Source: Bacteroidota bacterium (lineage in GTDB: Bacteria > Bacteroidota > Bacteroidia > Bacteroidales > JAKIYJ01). Taken from it: a DNA stretch of 5,966 nucleotides. The notes below the pieces were generated by a model that worked only from the letters and a program-made list of their open reading frames with translations, was not told where the DNA came from and searched no databases. This document shows, piece after piece, positions 1 through 5,475 of the stretch. Position numbers and translations under genes: made by a program. Each line of letters opens with the position of its first letter. Position 1 is the first letter of the stretch. The DNA lies in NCBI GenBank assembly GCA_022708585.1, contig JAKIYJ010000097.1, forward strand, positions 1-5,966, given 5' to 3'.

Positions 1-3
1 ACT

Positions 4-76
4 GACTCATTAGCTCAGTTGGTAGAGCACCTGACTCTTAATCAGGGTGTCCAGGGTTCGAGTCCCTGATGGGTCA
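4..76 (+). tRNA. tRNA-Lys (anticodon CTT)
   Basis: A full cloverleaf is visible: acceptor GACTCAT pairs with ATGGGTC (one T-G pair), D stem GCTC/GAGC, anticodon stem CCTGA/TCAGG with loop CTCTTAA, variable loop GTGTC, and T stem CAGGG/CCCTG with loop TTCGAGT. The anticodon CTT reads the AAG codon. The discriminator is A76. No CCA is encoded (TTT follows), so the end must be added after transcription. It is the first gene of a seven-tRNA array. Confidence 0.97.
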
Positions 77-112
77 TTTGAGGAAGGGGAATAAACCTCT
101 ACTTAAGGATTA

Positions 113-188
113 GATCCATTAGCTCAGCAGGCAGAGCACTTGACTTTTAATCAAGGTGTCCGGCGTTCGAATCGCCGATGGATCACCA
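113..188 (+). tRNA. tRNA-Lys (anticodon TTT), CCA encoded
   Basis: Acceptor GATCCAT pairs perfectly with ATGGATC, the D stem is GCTC/GAGC, the anticodon stem CTTGA/TCAAG carries loop CTTTTAA, and the T stem CGGCG/CGCCG carries TTCGAAT. The anticodon TTT reads AAA and, by wobble, AAG. Discriminator A185 is followed by CCA at 186-188, the only tRNA in this array with a genomically encoded 3' end. It lies 36 bases after the first Lys tRNA, so both lysine isoacceptors are adjacent and co-transcribed. Confidence 0.97.
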
Positions 189-192
189 TAAT

Positions 193-278
193 GGAGAGGT
201 ATCGAAGCGGTCATAACGAGGCGGTCTTGAAAACCGTTTGGGCGAAAGCCCACGTGGGTTCGAATCCCACCCTCTCCG
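193..278 (+). tRNA. tRNA-Ser (anticodon TGA)
   Basis: This is a class II tRNA of 86 bases with a long variable arm (GGGC-GAAA-GCCC hairpin), as expected for serine. Acceptor GGAGAGG pairs with CCTCTCC, the anticodon loop is CTTGAAA (anticodon TGA, UCN codons), and the T stem is GTGGG/CCCAC. The discriminator is G278, a serine hallmark. No CCA is encoded. Only 4 bases separate it from the CCA of the preceding Lys tRNA. Confidence 0.97.
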
Positions 279-305
279 TTGAAACAGAAAGTCGCATAAT
301 ATTAA

Positions 306-379
306 CGGGGCGTAGCGCAGCTTGGTAGCGCATCTGGTTTGGGACCAGAGGGCCGCGGGTTCAAATCCTGCCGCCCCGA
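306..379 (+). tRNA. tRNA-Pro (anticodon TGG)
   Basis: Acceptor CGGGGCG pairs perfectly with CGCCCCG, starting with the C1-G72 pair typical of bacterial proline tRNAs. D stem is GCGC/GCGC, anticodon stem TCTGG/CCAGA with loop TTTGGGA (anticodon TGG), and T stem GCGGG/CCTGC with loop TTCAAAT. Discriminator A379. No CCA is encoded. Confidence 0.97.
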
Positions 380-427
380 TTTCAGGAAAAGCGGCACACC
401 CCTTTCTAATGGGATAGTTCCCGTTTG

Positions 428-501
<74 letters not shown>

Positions 502-516
502 TCCAAAAATATTTTT

Positions 517-590
517 GGGCCTTTAGCTCAGTTGGTTAGAGCGCCCGGCTCATAACCGGTAGGTCCAAGGTTCGAGTCCTTGAAGGCCCA
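517..590 (+). tRNA. tRNA with CAT anticodon: probable tRNA-Ile2 (lysidine), alternatively elongator tRNA-Met
   Basis: Acceptor GGGCCTT pairs with AAGGCCC, D stem GCTC/GAGC, anticodon loop CTCATAA (anticodon CAT), T stem CAAGG/CCTTG, discriminator A590. The outermost anticodon-stem pair is a C-T mismatch. It is not the initiator type, because position 1-72 is a normal G-C pair. The pairs C4-G69 and C5-G68 match the features that TilS lysidine synthetase is known to prefer in E. coli tRNA-Ile2 over elongator Met, and from memory the body resembles the Bacillus Ile(CAU) tRNA. I therefore favour Ile2 (codon AUA), but identity is not certain from sequence alone. Confidence 0.93.
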
Positions 591-610
591 CTTTTATTTC
601 TAAATATTAT

Positions 611-683
611 GCCCAGATAGCTCAGTCGGTAGAGCAGGAGACTGAAAATCTCCGTGTCCGTGGTTCGATTCCGCGTTTGGGCA
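611..683 (+). tRNA. tRNA-Phe (anticodon GAA)
   Basis: Acceptor GCCCAGA pairs with TTTGGGC (one G-T pair), D stem GCTC/GAGC, anticodon stem GGAGA/TCTCC with loop CTGAAAA (anticodon GAA), T stem CGTGG/CCGCG with loop TTCGATT, discriminator A683. No CCA is encoded. It is the last tRNA of the array, and the terminator hairpin begins 3 bases after its end. Confidence 0.97.
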
Positions 684-685
684 TC

Positions 686-709
686 AAAAAAGACCCTTAG
701 GTCTTTTTT
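686..709 (+). terminator. Rho-independent terminator of the tRNA array
   Basis: A perfect 10-bp stem (AAAAAAGACC with GGTCTTTTTT) closes a CTTA loop, and the T tract runs from 704 to 710. It follows tRNA-Phe by two bases and ends the tRNA transcript. Because the left arm starts with six A residues, it also reads as a terminator on the opposite strand and may stop transcription of the convergent nuclease gene, whose stop codon lies about 70 bases away. Confidence 0.93.
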
Positions 710-723
710 TATTTATAAGTTAT

Positions 724-767
724 GGGGACACACCTTCTAGATAGCTCATTGTTGAAGGAATGTTCCC
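724..767. repeat. Imperfect palindrome, 44 bp (first of a pair)
   Basis: The 14-base left arm (724-737, starting GGGGACAC) matches the reverse complement of the right arm (754-767, ending TGTTCCC) at 11 of 14 positions, around a 16-base centre. It lies between the tRNA terminator and the nuclease stop codon, in the 3' untranslated region of the nuclease mRNA. It resembles a REP-type intergenic palindrome. It is not a canonical terminator for either side, although T770-T773 and neighbours form a short T run after it. Confidence 0.55.
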
Positions 768-770
768 TTT

Positions 771-814
771 TTTGGTTGTCAGAATGACGGTACCTGCTTT
801 TCGGAACAACCAAA
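771..814. repeat. Imperfect palindrome, 44 bp (second of a pair), overlapping the 3' end of the nuclease gene
   Basis: The arms TTTGGTTGT (771-779) and ACAACCAAA (806-814) are perfect 9-bp inverted repeats around a 26-base centre that contains the palindrome GGTACC at 789-794. It has the same length as the palindrome at 724-767 and is separated from it by three T residues. On the minus strand it provides the last 11 codons and the stop codon of the nuclease gene, which suggests insertion of a REP-like element into the original gene end (inference). Confidence 0.65.
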
Positions 815-1771
815 TCCTTCTTCTACGATTTCTTTAACAATGCGATTTATATTGTCATAATACATCTTATTATTTAGTTTAATCGGTATCAGGTTTCTTT
901 TTAATCCCTTTATAGAAGTATAGTTGTCAATATTATATTCATCATTGTCTAAATAGTAAAACTCTCTTATATTATTATCCTTATAAATATTAAGAGGAAT
1001 ATCAATTTTCAATGTTTGAGGTTTAACTGACAATACCATGTCATAATTTATGCTATGATTAATATAATCTTTTGCTATAAGAGATAAAATATTGAATTTG
1101 CATTTAATAGAATTCTTTTTGATTGTAATATCCTCATTATTAATTGTGATAATAAGGTTTTTTGTATATATAACAAAATCATACAAACTAAAAATATTAT
1201 TCATAACAAATGGCAAATTATATACATCCTCGTAATTATGCTTTAATATCAAATATGAAAATTCCTTACGCTGCTCTAATCTGTAAGCTTCATACAATGT
1301 AATCACATCTTTGCCATCCAGAGTATCATTTCTATCAATGGAGAAATACTTTTCTACGGTTTTTAGTTTTAAATCTACGGTATTGATTTTATATCTAAAT
1401 TTTTTTATACAATTATATAAATCAATCTTATTGAATGAATCAAAAACAAGAGTAATGTTTAATTGTTTTGCTTTTTCTGCTAGGAAAGGGATATCAAAGC
1501 TATTGCCGTTGAAAGTTACCATATATTTCTTCAATTTTATCAGCTCGTTTAAATATTTAAGGGCATCCGGCTGGTCTTGCTTATATTGACAAAATATTTG
1601 ATATATTCTATATTTGTCATCCTTATAAAGCAAAAAAGTTATCGATATAATATCTGAAAATATACTCGACAAACCGGTAGTTTCAATATCTATGAATACT
1701 GCTTCCTTATAAATTTCATTTAAATAAGGGTTATCCGTTATATTATTTACTTCATACTCATTAATAAACAT
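779..1771 (-). CDS. YprB-like ribonuclease H-like (DEDD-type) exonuclease domain protein
   Basis: The 330-residue product matches the RNase H-like exonuclease fold of the YprB/COG3359 kind. Visible motifs, in order, are Exo I with DIETTGL (D28, E30), Exo II in FNGNSFDIPFL (N88, D93), an LDGKD segment near 151-155, and Exo III HNYED (H178, N179, D182), giving the four acidic residues that bind two metal ions in DEDD 3'-5' exonucleases. Residues from about 200 to 318 form a second, probably beta-rich region without a motif known to me. The substrate is not known; a cytoplasmic role on RNA or DNA is expected from the fold. The ATG at 1771 is chosen because AAAGGA sits 5 bases upstream. The gene is divergent from comEC and convergent with the tRNA array. 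Residues 320-330 (FGCSEKQVPSF) are encoded by a palindrome and look like a replaced C-terminus. Confidence 0.85.
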   Translation of the reverse strand: MFINEYEVNNITDNPYLNEIYKEAVFIDIETTGLSSIFSDIISITFLLYKDDKYRIYQIFCQYKQDQPDALKYLNELIKLKKYMVTFNGNSFDIPFLAEKAKQLNITLVFDSFNKIDLYNCIKKFRYKINTVDLKLKTVEKYFSIDRNDTLDGKDVITLYEAYRLEQRKEFSYLILKHNYEDVYNLPFVMNNIFSLYDFVIYTKNLIITINNEDITIKKNSIKCKFNILSLIAKDYINHSINYDMVLSVKPQTLKIDIPLNIYKDNNIREFYYLDNDEYNIDNYTSIKGLKRNLIPIKLNNKMYYDNINRIVKEIVEEGFGCSEKQVPSF

Positions 1772-1776
1772 AGTTT

Positions 1777-1782
1777 TCCTTT
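1777..1782 (-). promoter_or_regulatory. Ribosome binding site of the YprB-like gene
   Basis: On the minus strand AAAGGA lies 5 bases before the ATG at 1771. It supports that start. No upstream in-frame alternative with a comparable site is apparent. Confidence 0.6.
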
Positions 1783-1803
1783 AATAATAACTTTAAATTT
1801 TTC

Positions 1804-1825
1804 CTAATATTTGGTAAAATATTAG
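1804..1825. promoter_or_regulatory. Perfect 9-bp inverted repeat in the divergent comEC / nuclease intergenic region (possible operator)
   Basis: The arms CTAATATTT (1804-1812) and AAATATTAG (1817-1825) are exact inverted repeats around GGTA. The site lies 13 bases before the comEC start and 32 bases before the divergent nuclease start, so a protein bound here could affect both genes. As RNA on the comEC side it could form a hairpin that ends one base inside the ribosome binding site. It is very AT-rich and has no T run, so it is a poor terminator. The function is inferred only from symmetry and position. Confidence 0.45.
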
Positions 1826-1831
1826 AGGGTG
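1824..1831 (+). promoter_or_regulatory. Ribosome binding site of comEC
   Basis: AGAGGGTG lies 6 bases before the ATG at 1838 and is the only Shine-Dalgarno-like stretch in the short leader. It abuts the right arm of the inverted repeat at 1804-1825. The nearby GTG at 1834 is in another frame, so ATG 1838 is the supported start. Confidence 0.55.
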
Positions 1832-1837
1832 TTGTGA

Positions 1838-4153
1838 ATGTATATAATAATTTCAATATTTACAGCATATGCATTTGGAATAATCAGTTATGAGTTAAAT
1901 CTGTACGGCTATTATTTTACAGCTCTTCTTGCAATACTTATTTATAATTCATTAATAAATAAAAAATATATGTACAATGCCGTAATTATTGCATTTGTGA
2001 TATTATCATACATTAACTGTAATTATAATTCAAGCTCGGTTCTTTCTCAATACAAAAATGAAAGTATTGTAGTTGAAGCAAAGGTAAAAAAGCAAAAAAA
2101 GTCCGGCAGCGAAAGCTACTATGCTTCAGTTATAGGCATAAACAACACTCCTATTTTAAATGAAGAAAATATTATTCTCTATACAGGTAAATATAAAAAT
2201 TTTCAGGAAAACAGCATAATAAAAGCAAGGGTCAATGTTGCCGGCAGTCAATTAAACAAAAATAAAATGCTTTTTAATTATGAAAATTATTTGAGGAGCA
2301 AGAAAATCAATGCAACGGTGTTTGCCGACGAAGATGCTTATGTTATCGATGAAAATTATTCGTTTTTAAACAATATATCAAGCAAATTCAGAAAATATAC
2401 CGAAAAAACATTTTATTATAATTTAAATAAAAAGAATGCGGAAATAATATTGTCAATAATATTAGGTGATGTAAACTATTTGGAGGAAGAGCTTTACGAT
2501 AATATAAAGGTAATGGGTCTTGCCCATATATTTGCTGTTTCGGGAACACATATTGTTCTCATGTATATTTTCTTATTAAATGTCTTTAAATTTGTTTTAA
2601 GCAGAAGATTCAGCTGGTTATTGTCTTGGTGTATTATATGGTTTTACGGGTTTTTAATCGGGTTTCCCTTGTCAATTATGAGGGCTTTGGTTATGTTTAC
2701 TCTGCTTTTCGGCTCCGAGGTTTTGTACAGAAAATACAATTCACTGAATTCCATCGGCCTTGCAGCTCTTGTGTTGACTATTTACAACCCTTTTTGGATT
2801 TTTGATGCAGGATTTCTACTATCCTTTTCGGCAGCACTAAGTTTCATAATATACGGCAAATATATAAAGACAAAAACCACTGTTTTAAGAACCGTATATA
2901 TGTATTTATTTCTTCAAATATTTACCTTGCCTGTAATAGTATATTATTTTAATTTTGTCCCTGTCATGGGTGTTCTTTATAACTTGCTGCTTTTGCCCGT
3001 ATTTACATTTATTATGATTTATGGATTTATTCTTTTGATATTAAATTCATTTGCTCATATTATATTAATTATTCCTTTTAATATATATGATTATATTTTG
3101 CACAGCCTTAGATATATTATTGATATTTCAGATAAGTCTGCTTTTAACGGCTTAATAATGCCTACTTTATCTTTATGTCAAACTATATTTTTCTATATTA
3201 CATTATTTTATATGATATACATACATAATAATAAAAAATGCAATTGCAAAAAAATCGGTATTTTTGCAATTGTCAGTCTTTATTCCATTACCTATATTGC
3301 ATTTCCAATGATGGATGACAGTCTTTATTTAAATATTGCAGATGTGGGACAAGGATTATTTACAACAATCAAGTATAAAGGATTAAATATGATTTGCGAC
3401 TGCGGCAGTACAACTAATAAGCAAATGGGAGAATACATTGCTGTCCCTTACTTGACAAAAAGAGGAATAGCACAAGTTGATGGAATATTTATAAGCCATT
3501 GGGACGAAGACCATTATTCCGGCTTAAATGACATTTTAAACAGCCATATAAAGGTTAATAATATATTCTCATCAAACAGCAATGAAAATTATACAAATGT
3601 GCAGAAATTAAATGCAGGCTGTCAAATGAAGTATGATGATAATTTAAGTATGGAAATACTGTGGCCTTATAAAGATTTATCTTTAAACAATACTAATAAT
3701 TCATCCTTGGTGATTTCTTTGAATTATAAGGGCAGAAGGATTTTGCTTCCCGGAGATATAGAAGAGGAAGCGGAATACGCTATTTATAATGGTTTAAATG
3801 CTTATGATATAGTCTTGGTTCCTCATCACGGAAGCAACACATCTTCAACAGTGCAGTTTGTTGATGCCGTAAGGCCGAAAATTGCTGTTTTAAGCTATGG
3901 AAGAAATTTTTACGGGATTCCTCATGAAGAAGTTATATCGAGGTACAGAAATACAGGCAGCAAGATTTTTTCCACATTTGAGGATGGAGAAATAAATATA
4001 GTTTTAAAAGATAACAATTTATATTATAATACTTATATGAATGAAAAATCCGACAATTATTATAAATTGTATTTAATCGGAATAATATACAAGCTGAGCA
4101 TATTTTGTTTTTTATTATTTTGGATGTTGAAAGGTGAAAGTTATGAGCTTTAA
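1838..4153 (+). CDS. comEC: ComEC/Rec2 family DNA uptake channel protein
   Basis: ComEC is the inner-membrane protein through which single-stranded DNA enters the cell during natural transformation. The 771-residue product has the full family layout: hydrophobic segments near residues 1-37 and 46-62, a soluble OB-like region at about 70-165, and the multi-helix competence domain at about 195-490 with its signature LGD (209-211) and HIFAVSGTH (230-238). The metallo-beta-lactamase domain at about 497-735 has DVGQG (502-506), the metal-binding HWDEDH (554-559), PGD (638-640), PHHGS (662-666) and PH (695-696). All expected metal ligands are present, so the domain looks catalytically intact. An additional hydrophobic segment follows at about 743-765. 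The last 11 bases overlap holA. comEA and comEB are not directly upstream, unlike in Bacillus, where the three form one operon. Length is normal for the family. Confidence 0.96.
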   Translation: MYIIISIFTAYAFGIISYELNLYGYYFTALLAILIYNSLINKKYMYNAVIIAFVILSYINCNYNSSSVLSQYKNESIVVEAKVKKQKKSGSESYYASVIGINNTPILNEENIILYTGKYKNFQENSIIKARVNVAGSQLNKNKMLFNYENYLRSKKINATVFADEDAYVIDENYSFLNNISSKFRKYTEKTFYYNLNKKNAEIILSIILGDVNYLEEELYDNIKVMGLAHIFAVSGTHIVLMYIFLLNVFKFVLSRRFSWLLSWCIIWFYGFLIGFPLSIMRALVMFTLLFGSEVLYRKYNSLNSIGLAALVLTIYNPFWIFDAGFLLSFSAALSFIIYGKYIKTKTTVLRTVYMYLFLQIFTLPVIVYYFNFVPVMGVLYNLLLLPVFTFIMIYGFILLILNSFAHIILIIPFNIYDYILHSLRYIIDISDKSAFNGLIMPTLSLCQTIFFYITLFYMIYIHNNKKCNCKKIGIFAIVSLYSITYIAFPMMDDSLYLNIADVGQGLFTTIKYKGLNMICDCGSTTNKQMGEYIAVPYLTKRGIAQVDGIFISHWDEDHYSGLNDILNSHIKVNNIFSSNSNENYTNVQKLNAGCQMKYDDNLSMEILWPYKDLSLNNTNNSSLVISLNYKGRRILLPGDIEEEAEYAIYNGLNAYDIVLVPHHGSNTSSTVQFVDAVRPKIAVLSYGRNFYGIPHEEVISRYRNTGSKIFSTFEDGEINIVLKDNNLYYNTYMNEKSDNYYKLYLIGIIYKLSIFCFLLFWMLKGESYEL
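4130..4137 (+). promoter_or_regulatory. Ribosome binding site that decides the holA start
   Basis: AAAGGTGA lies 5 bases before the ATG at 4143, inside the end of comEC. An in-frame GTG at 4134 lies within this site and would give three extra residues (MKV), but it has no ribosome binding site of its own at proper distance. ATG 4143 is therefore the better start. Confidence 0.7.
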
Positions 4154-5183
4154 TTTGATTAAAAACATGGCAGATAAAAATAAGCTTCCCAATTGCCTGC
4201 TGCTTTACGGGAACGAAGAATATTTTATTGATTATTCTATAAAGTATATAAAATACAAATATATTGATAAAAACTATGAGGATATGAATTATGCCGAATT
4301 TGAAAAGCCGGCAAGCTTGAAAGACTATTTTGAGTTTGCCTACACATTTCCTTTTATGTCAGAAAAAAAATTATGCGTAATTAAGGAAGCCGGTTTTTTT
4401 ACATCGACGGGATCCTTAGATAAAAAAGAAGAAGATAGACTATTAAATTTCATTGATGAGAATGAAACTTGCATATCAATTTTTGTAATTAAGGACGGGA
4501 AAGCGGATTCAAGGAAGAAAATTGTAAAGAAGCTGAAGGATAATAAGGCAGTATTTGAGTTTAACAGGCTGACGGAAGGCGAGCTGACAAAATATATTAC
4601 AGAAGAATTCAAGAAAAACAACTTTAAAATTTCAATGTCTGATGCAAATTATATGGCAAATAACACCGGTTATTTGGAATATGAAAGCACAGTAAGCCTG
4701 TATCATGTCAATAATGAAATTAATAAAATTATGTCTTATAATAAAGAAAAAAAGAATATAACAACTTCCGATTTAGATTTGTTAATGGTTAAATCCATTG
4801 AAAGCAATATATTCAGATTAGTTGACTGCATATGCGAAAATGATAAGAAAAGTTCATTTGAGATATTGAATGAGATGCTTTTAAACAATACCCCCGAGCA
4901 ATATATATTTCATATGATTACAAGGCAGTACAGAATGCTGTATCAATATGTAATGCTACAAAAAAAAGGATATAGTTACAATGAAATAATGAGCAAAATG
5001 AAAATAAAGAATTTTGTAGCTTCCAAGCTTGCTAAACAATCCAAAAATTTAAATATGGAAACTATCGAATACTATATGAAGAGGTTTTTGGAAATAGACA
5101 GTAAAATAAAAACCGGTGAAATCGACAGCAGAGTAGGTCTTGAGTTGATATCAAACGGGATAATAGGTACGGGGACAAATTAA
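4143..5183 (+). CDS. holA: DNA polymerase III subunit delta
   Basis: HolA is the delta subunit of the clamp loader: it opens the beta sliding clamp so that it can be placed on primed DNA. The 346-residue product has the family's typical length. It starts with the AAA+-like N-terminal domain (LLLYGNEEYF at about 19-28, FPFMSEKKLCVI-type strand further on), which in this family lacks a working nucleotide-binding loop, followed by the helical lid and the C-terminal collar domain with the conserved IKTGEID stretch at about 322-328. The start overlaps comEC by 11 bases, so translation is probably coupled; comEC-holA is the classical Firmicute pair (yqeN in Bacillus subtilis). The final residues GTGTN come from a GGTACGGGGACA stretch that resembles the palindromic DNA near position 724-794. 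It is convergent with rpsT. Confidence 0.94.
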   Translation: MSFNLIKNMADKNKLPNCLLLYGNEEYFIDYSIKYIKYKYIDKNYEDMNYAEFEKPASLKDYFEFAYTFPFMSEKKLCVIKEAGFFTSTGSLDKKEEDRLLNFIDENETCISIFVIKDGKADSRKKIVKKLKDNKAVFEFNRLTEGELTKYITEEFKKNNFKISMSDANYMANNTGYLEYESTVSLYHVNNEINKIMSYNKEKKNITTSDLDLLMVKSIESNIFRLVDCICENDKKSSFEILNEMLLNNTPEQYIFHMITRQYRMLYQYVMLQKKGYSYNEIMSKMKIKNFVASKLAKQSKNLNMETIEYYMKRFLEIDSKIKTGEIDSRVGLELISNGIIGTGTN

Positions 5184-5202
5184 AAAGACCAATCAGGTCT
5201 TT
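5184..5202. terminator. Bidirectional terminator between holA and rpsT
   Basis: AAAGACC (5184-5190) and GGTCTTT (5196-5202) form a 7-bp stem around AATCA. It starts directly after the holA stop codon and ends 4 bases before the rpsT stop codon. Read on the minus strand the stem is followed by five T residues and AATTT, so it is a better terminator for rpsT; on the plus strand the T run is only three bases long and the stop for comEC-holA may be leaky. The GACC/GGTC core is shared with the tRNA terminator at 686-709. Confidence 0.75.
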
Positions 5203-5206
5203 ATAA

Positions 5207-5470
5207 TTATGCTACTTTATTAAATTTCTTTGTTAATCTACTTACTTTTCTTGCTGCAGCGTTCTTATGAATAGTATTCTTTGCAGCAGCCTGATATAAT
5301 TTCTTTTCGCATATTTTTAAATATTCTTTAGCTTTTTCGTAGTTGCCTTCACTTAAGGCTGTTTCAAATTTCTTAATATATGTTTTAATTTCAGATTTTC
5401 TGCTCTTATTTGCCTGAGTTTTTTTGTTTATAATTAAGATTCTTTTCTTTGCAGATTTAATATTTGCCAA
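5207..5470 (-). CDS. rpsT: 30S ribosomal protein S20
   Basis: S20 binds 16S rRNA early in assembly of the small ribosomal subunit. The 87-residue product begins MANIKSAKKRI, the family's characteristic N-terminus, and is lysine-rich and helical throughout, ending with the typical AAARKVSRLTKK region. The start is the TTG at 5470, because translation from it gives exactly the family N-terminus and an almost perfect ribosome binding site lies at 5476-5484. A GTG at 5479 would add three residues (MDI-L) but is part of that binding site. The gene has its own sigma-A promoter and leader of about 70 bases, and is convergent with holA and divergent from gpr, as in other spore formers. E. coli S20 also uses a TTG start and is autoregulated at translation; whether that applies here is unknown. 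Confidence 0.96.
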   Translation of the reverse strand: MANIKSAKKRILIINKKTQANKSRKSEIKTYIKKFETALSEGNYEKAKEYLKICEKKLYQAAAKNTIHKNAAARKVSRLTKKFNKVA

Positions 5471-5475
5471 AATAT

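Noticed and set aside
140..328. Plus-strand open frame of 62 codons through tRNA-Lys(TTT) and tRNA-Ser.
   Set aside because: It lies over structured tRNA genes and has no independent ribosome binding site or protein-like composition.
739..748. AGATAGCTCA, identical to 10 bases of tRNA-Phe (615-624), inside the first palindrome; possible remnant of a tRNA or attachment site.
   Set aside because: Ten bases with no T-arm, acceptor or integrase nearby is too little; the D-arm word is common in tRNAs and chance identity is plausible.
1311..1589. Plus-strand open frame of 92 codons.
   Set aside because: It lies wholly inside the nuclease gene on the other strand, whose motifs are clearly conserved; the frame is a shadow.
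1792..1820. Sigma-A-like promoter for comEC: TTTAAA and TAAAAT, 17 bases apart.
   Set aside because: The expected start near 1827 would fall inside the comEC ribosome binding site and remove part of it, and AT-rich DNA gives such matches by chance. Not listed as a feature.
4134..4142. GTG start for holA at 4134, adding three residues.
   Set aside because: The GTG is part of the ribosome binding site for the ATG at 4143, which is correctly spaced.
4340..4621. Minus-strand open frame of 93 codons.
   Set aside because: It is a Ser/Phe-rich complement of the holA coding frame, without a recognisable domain.
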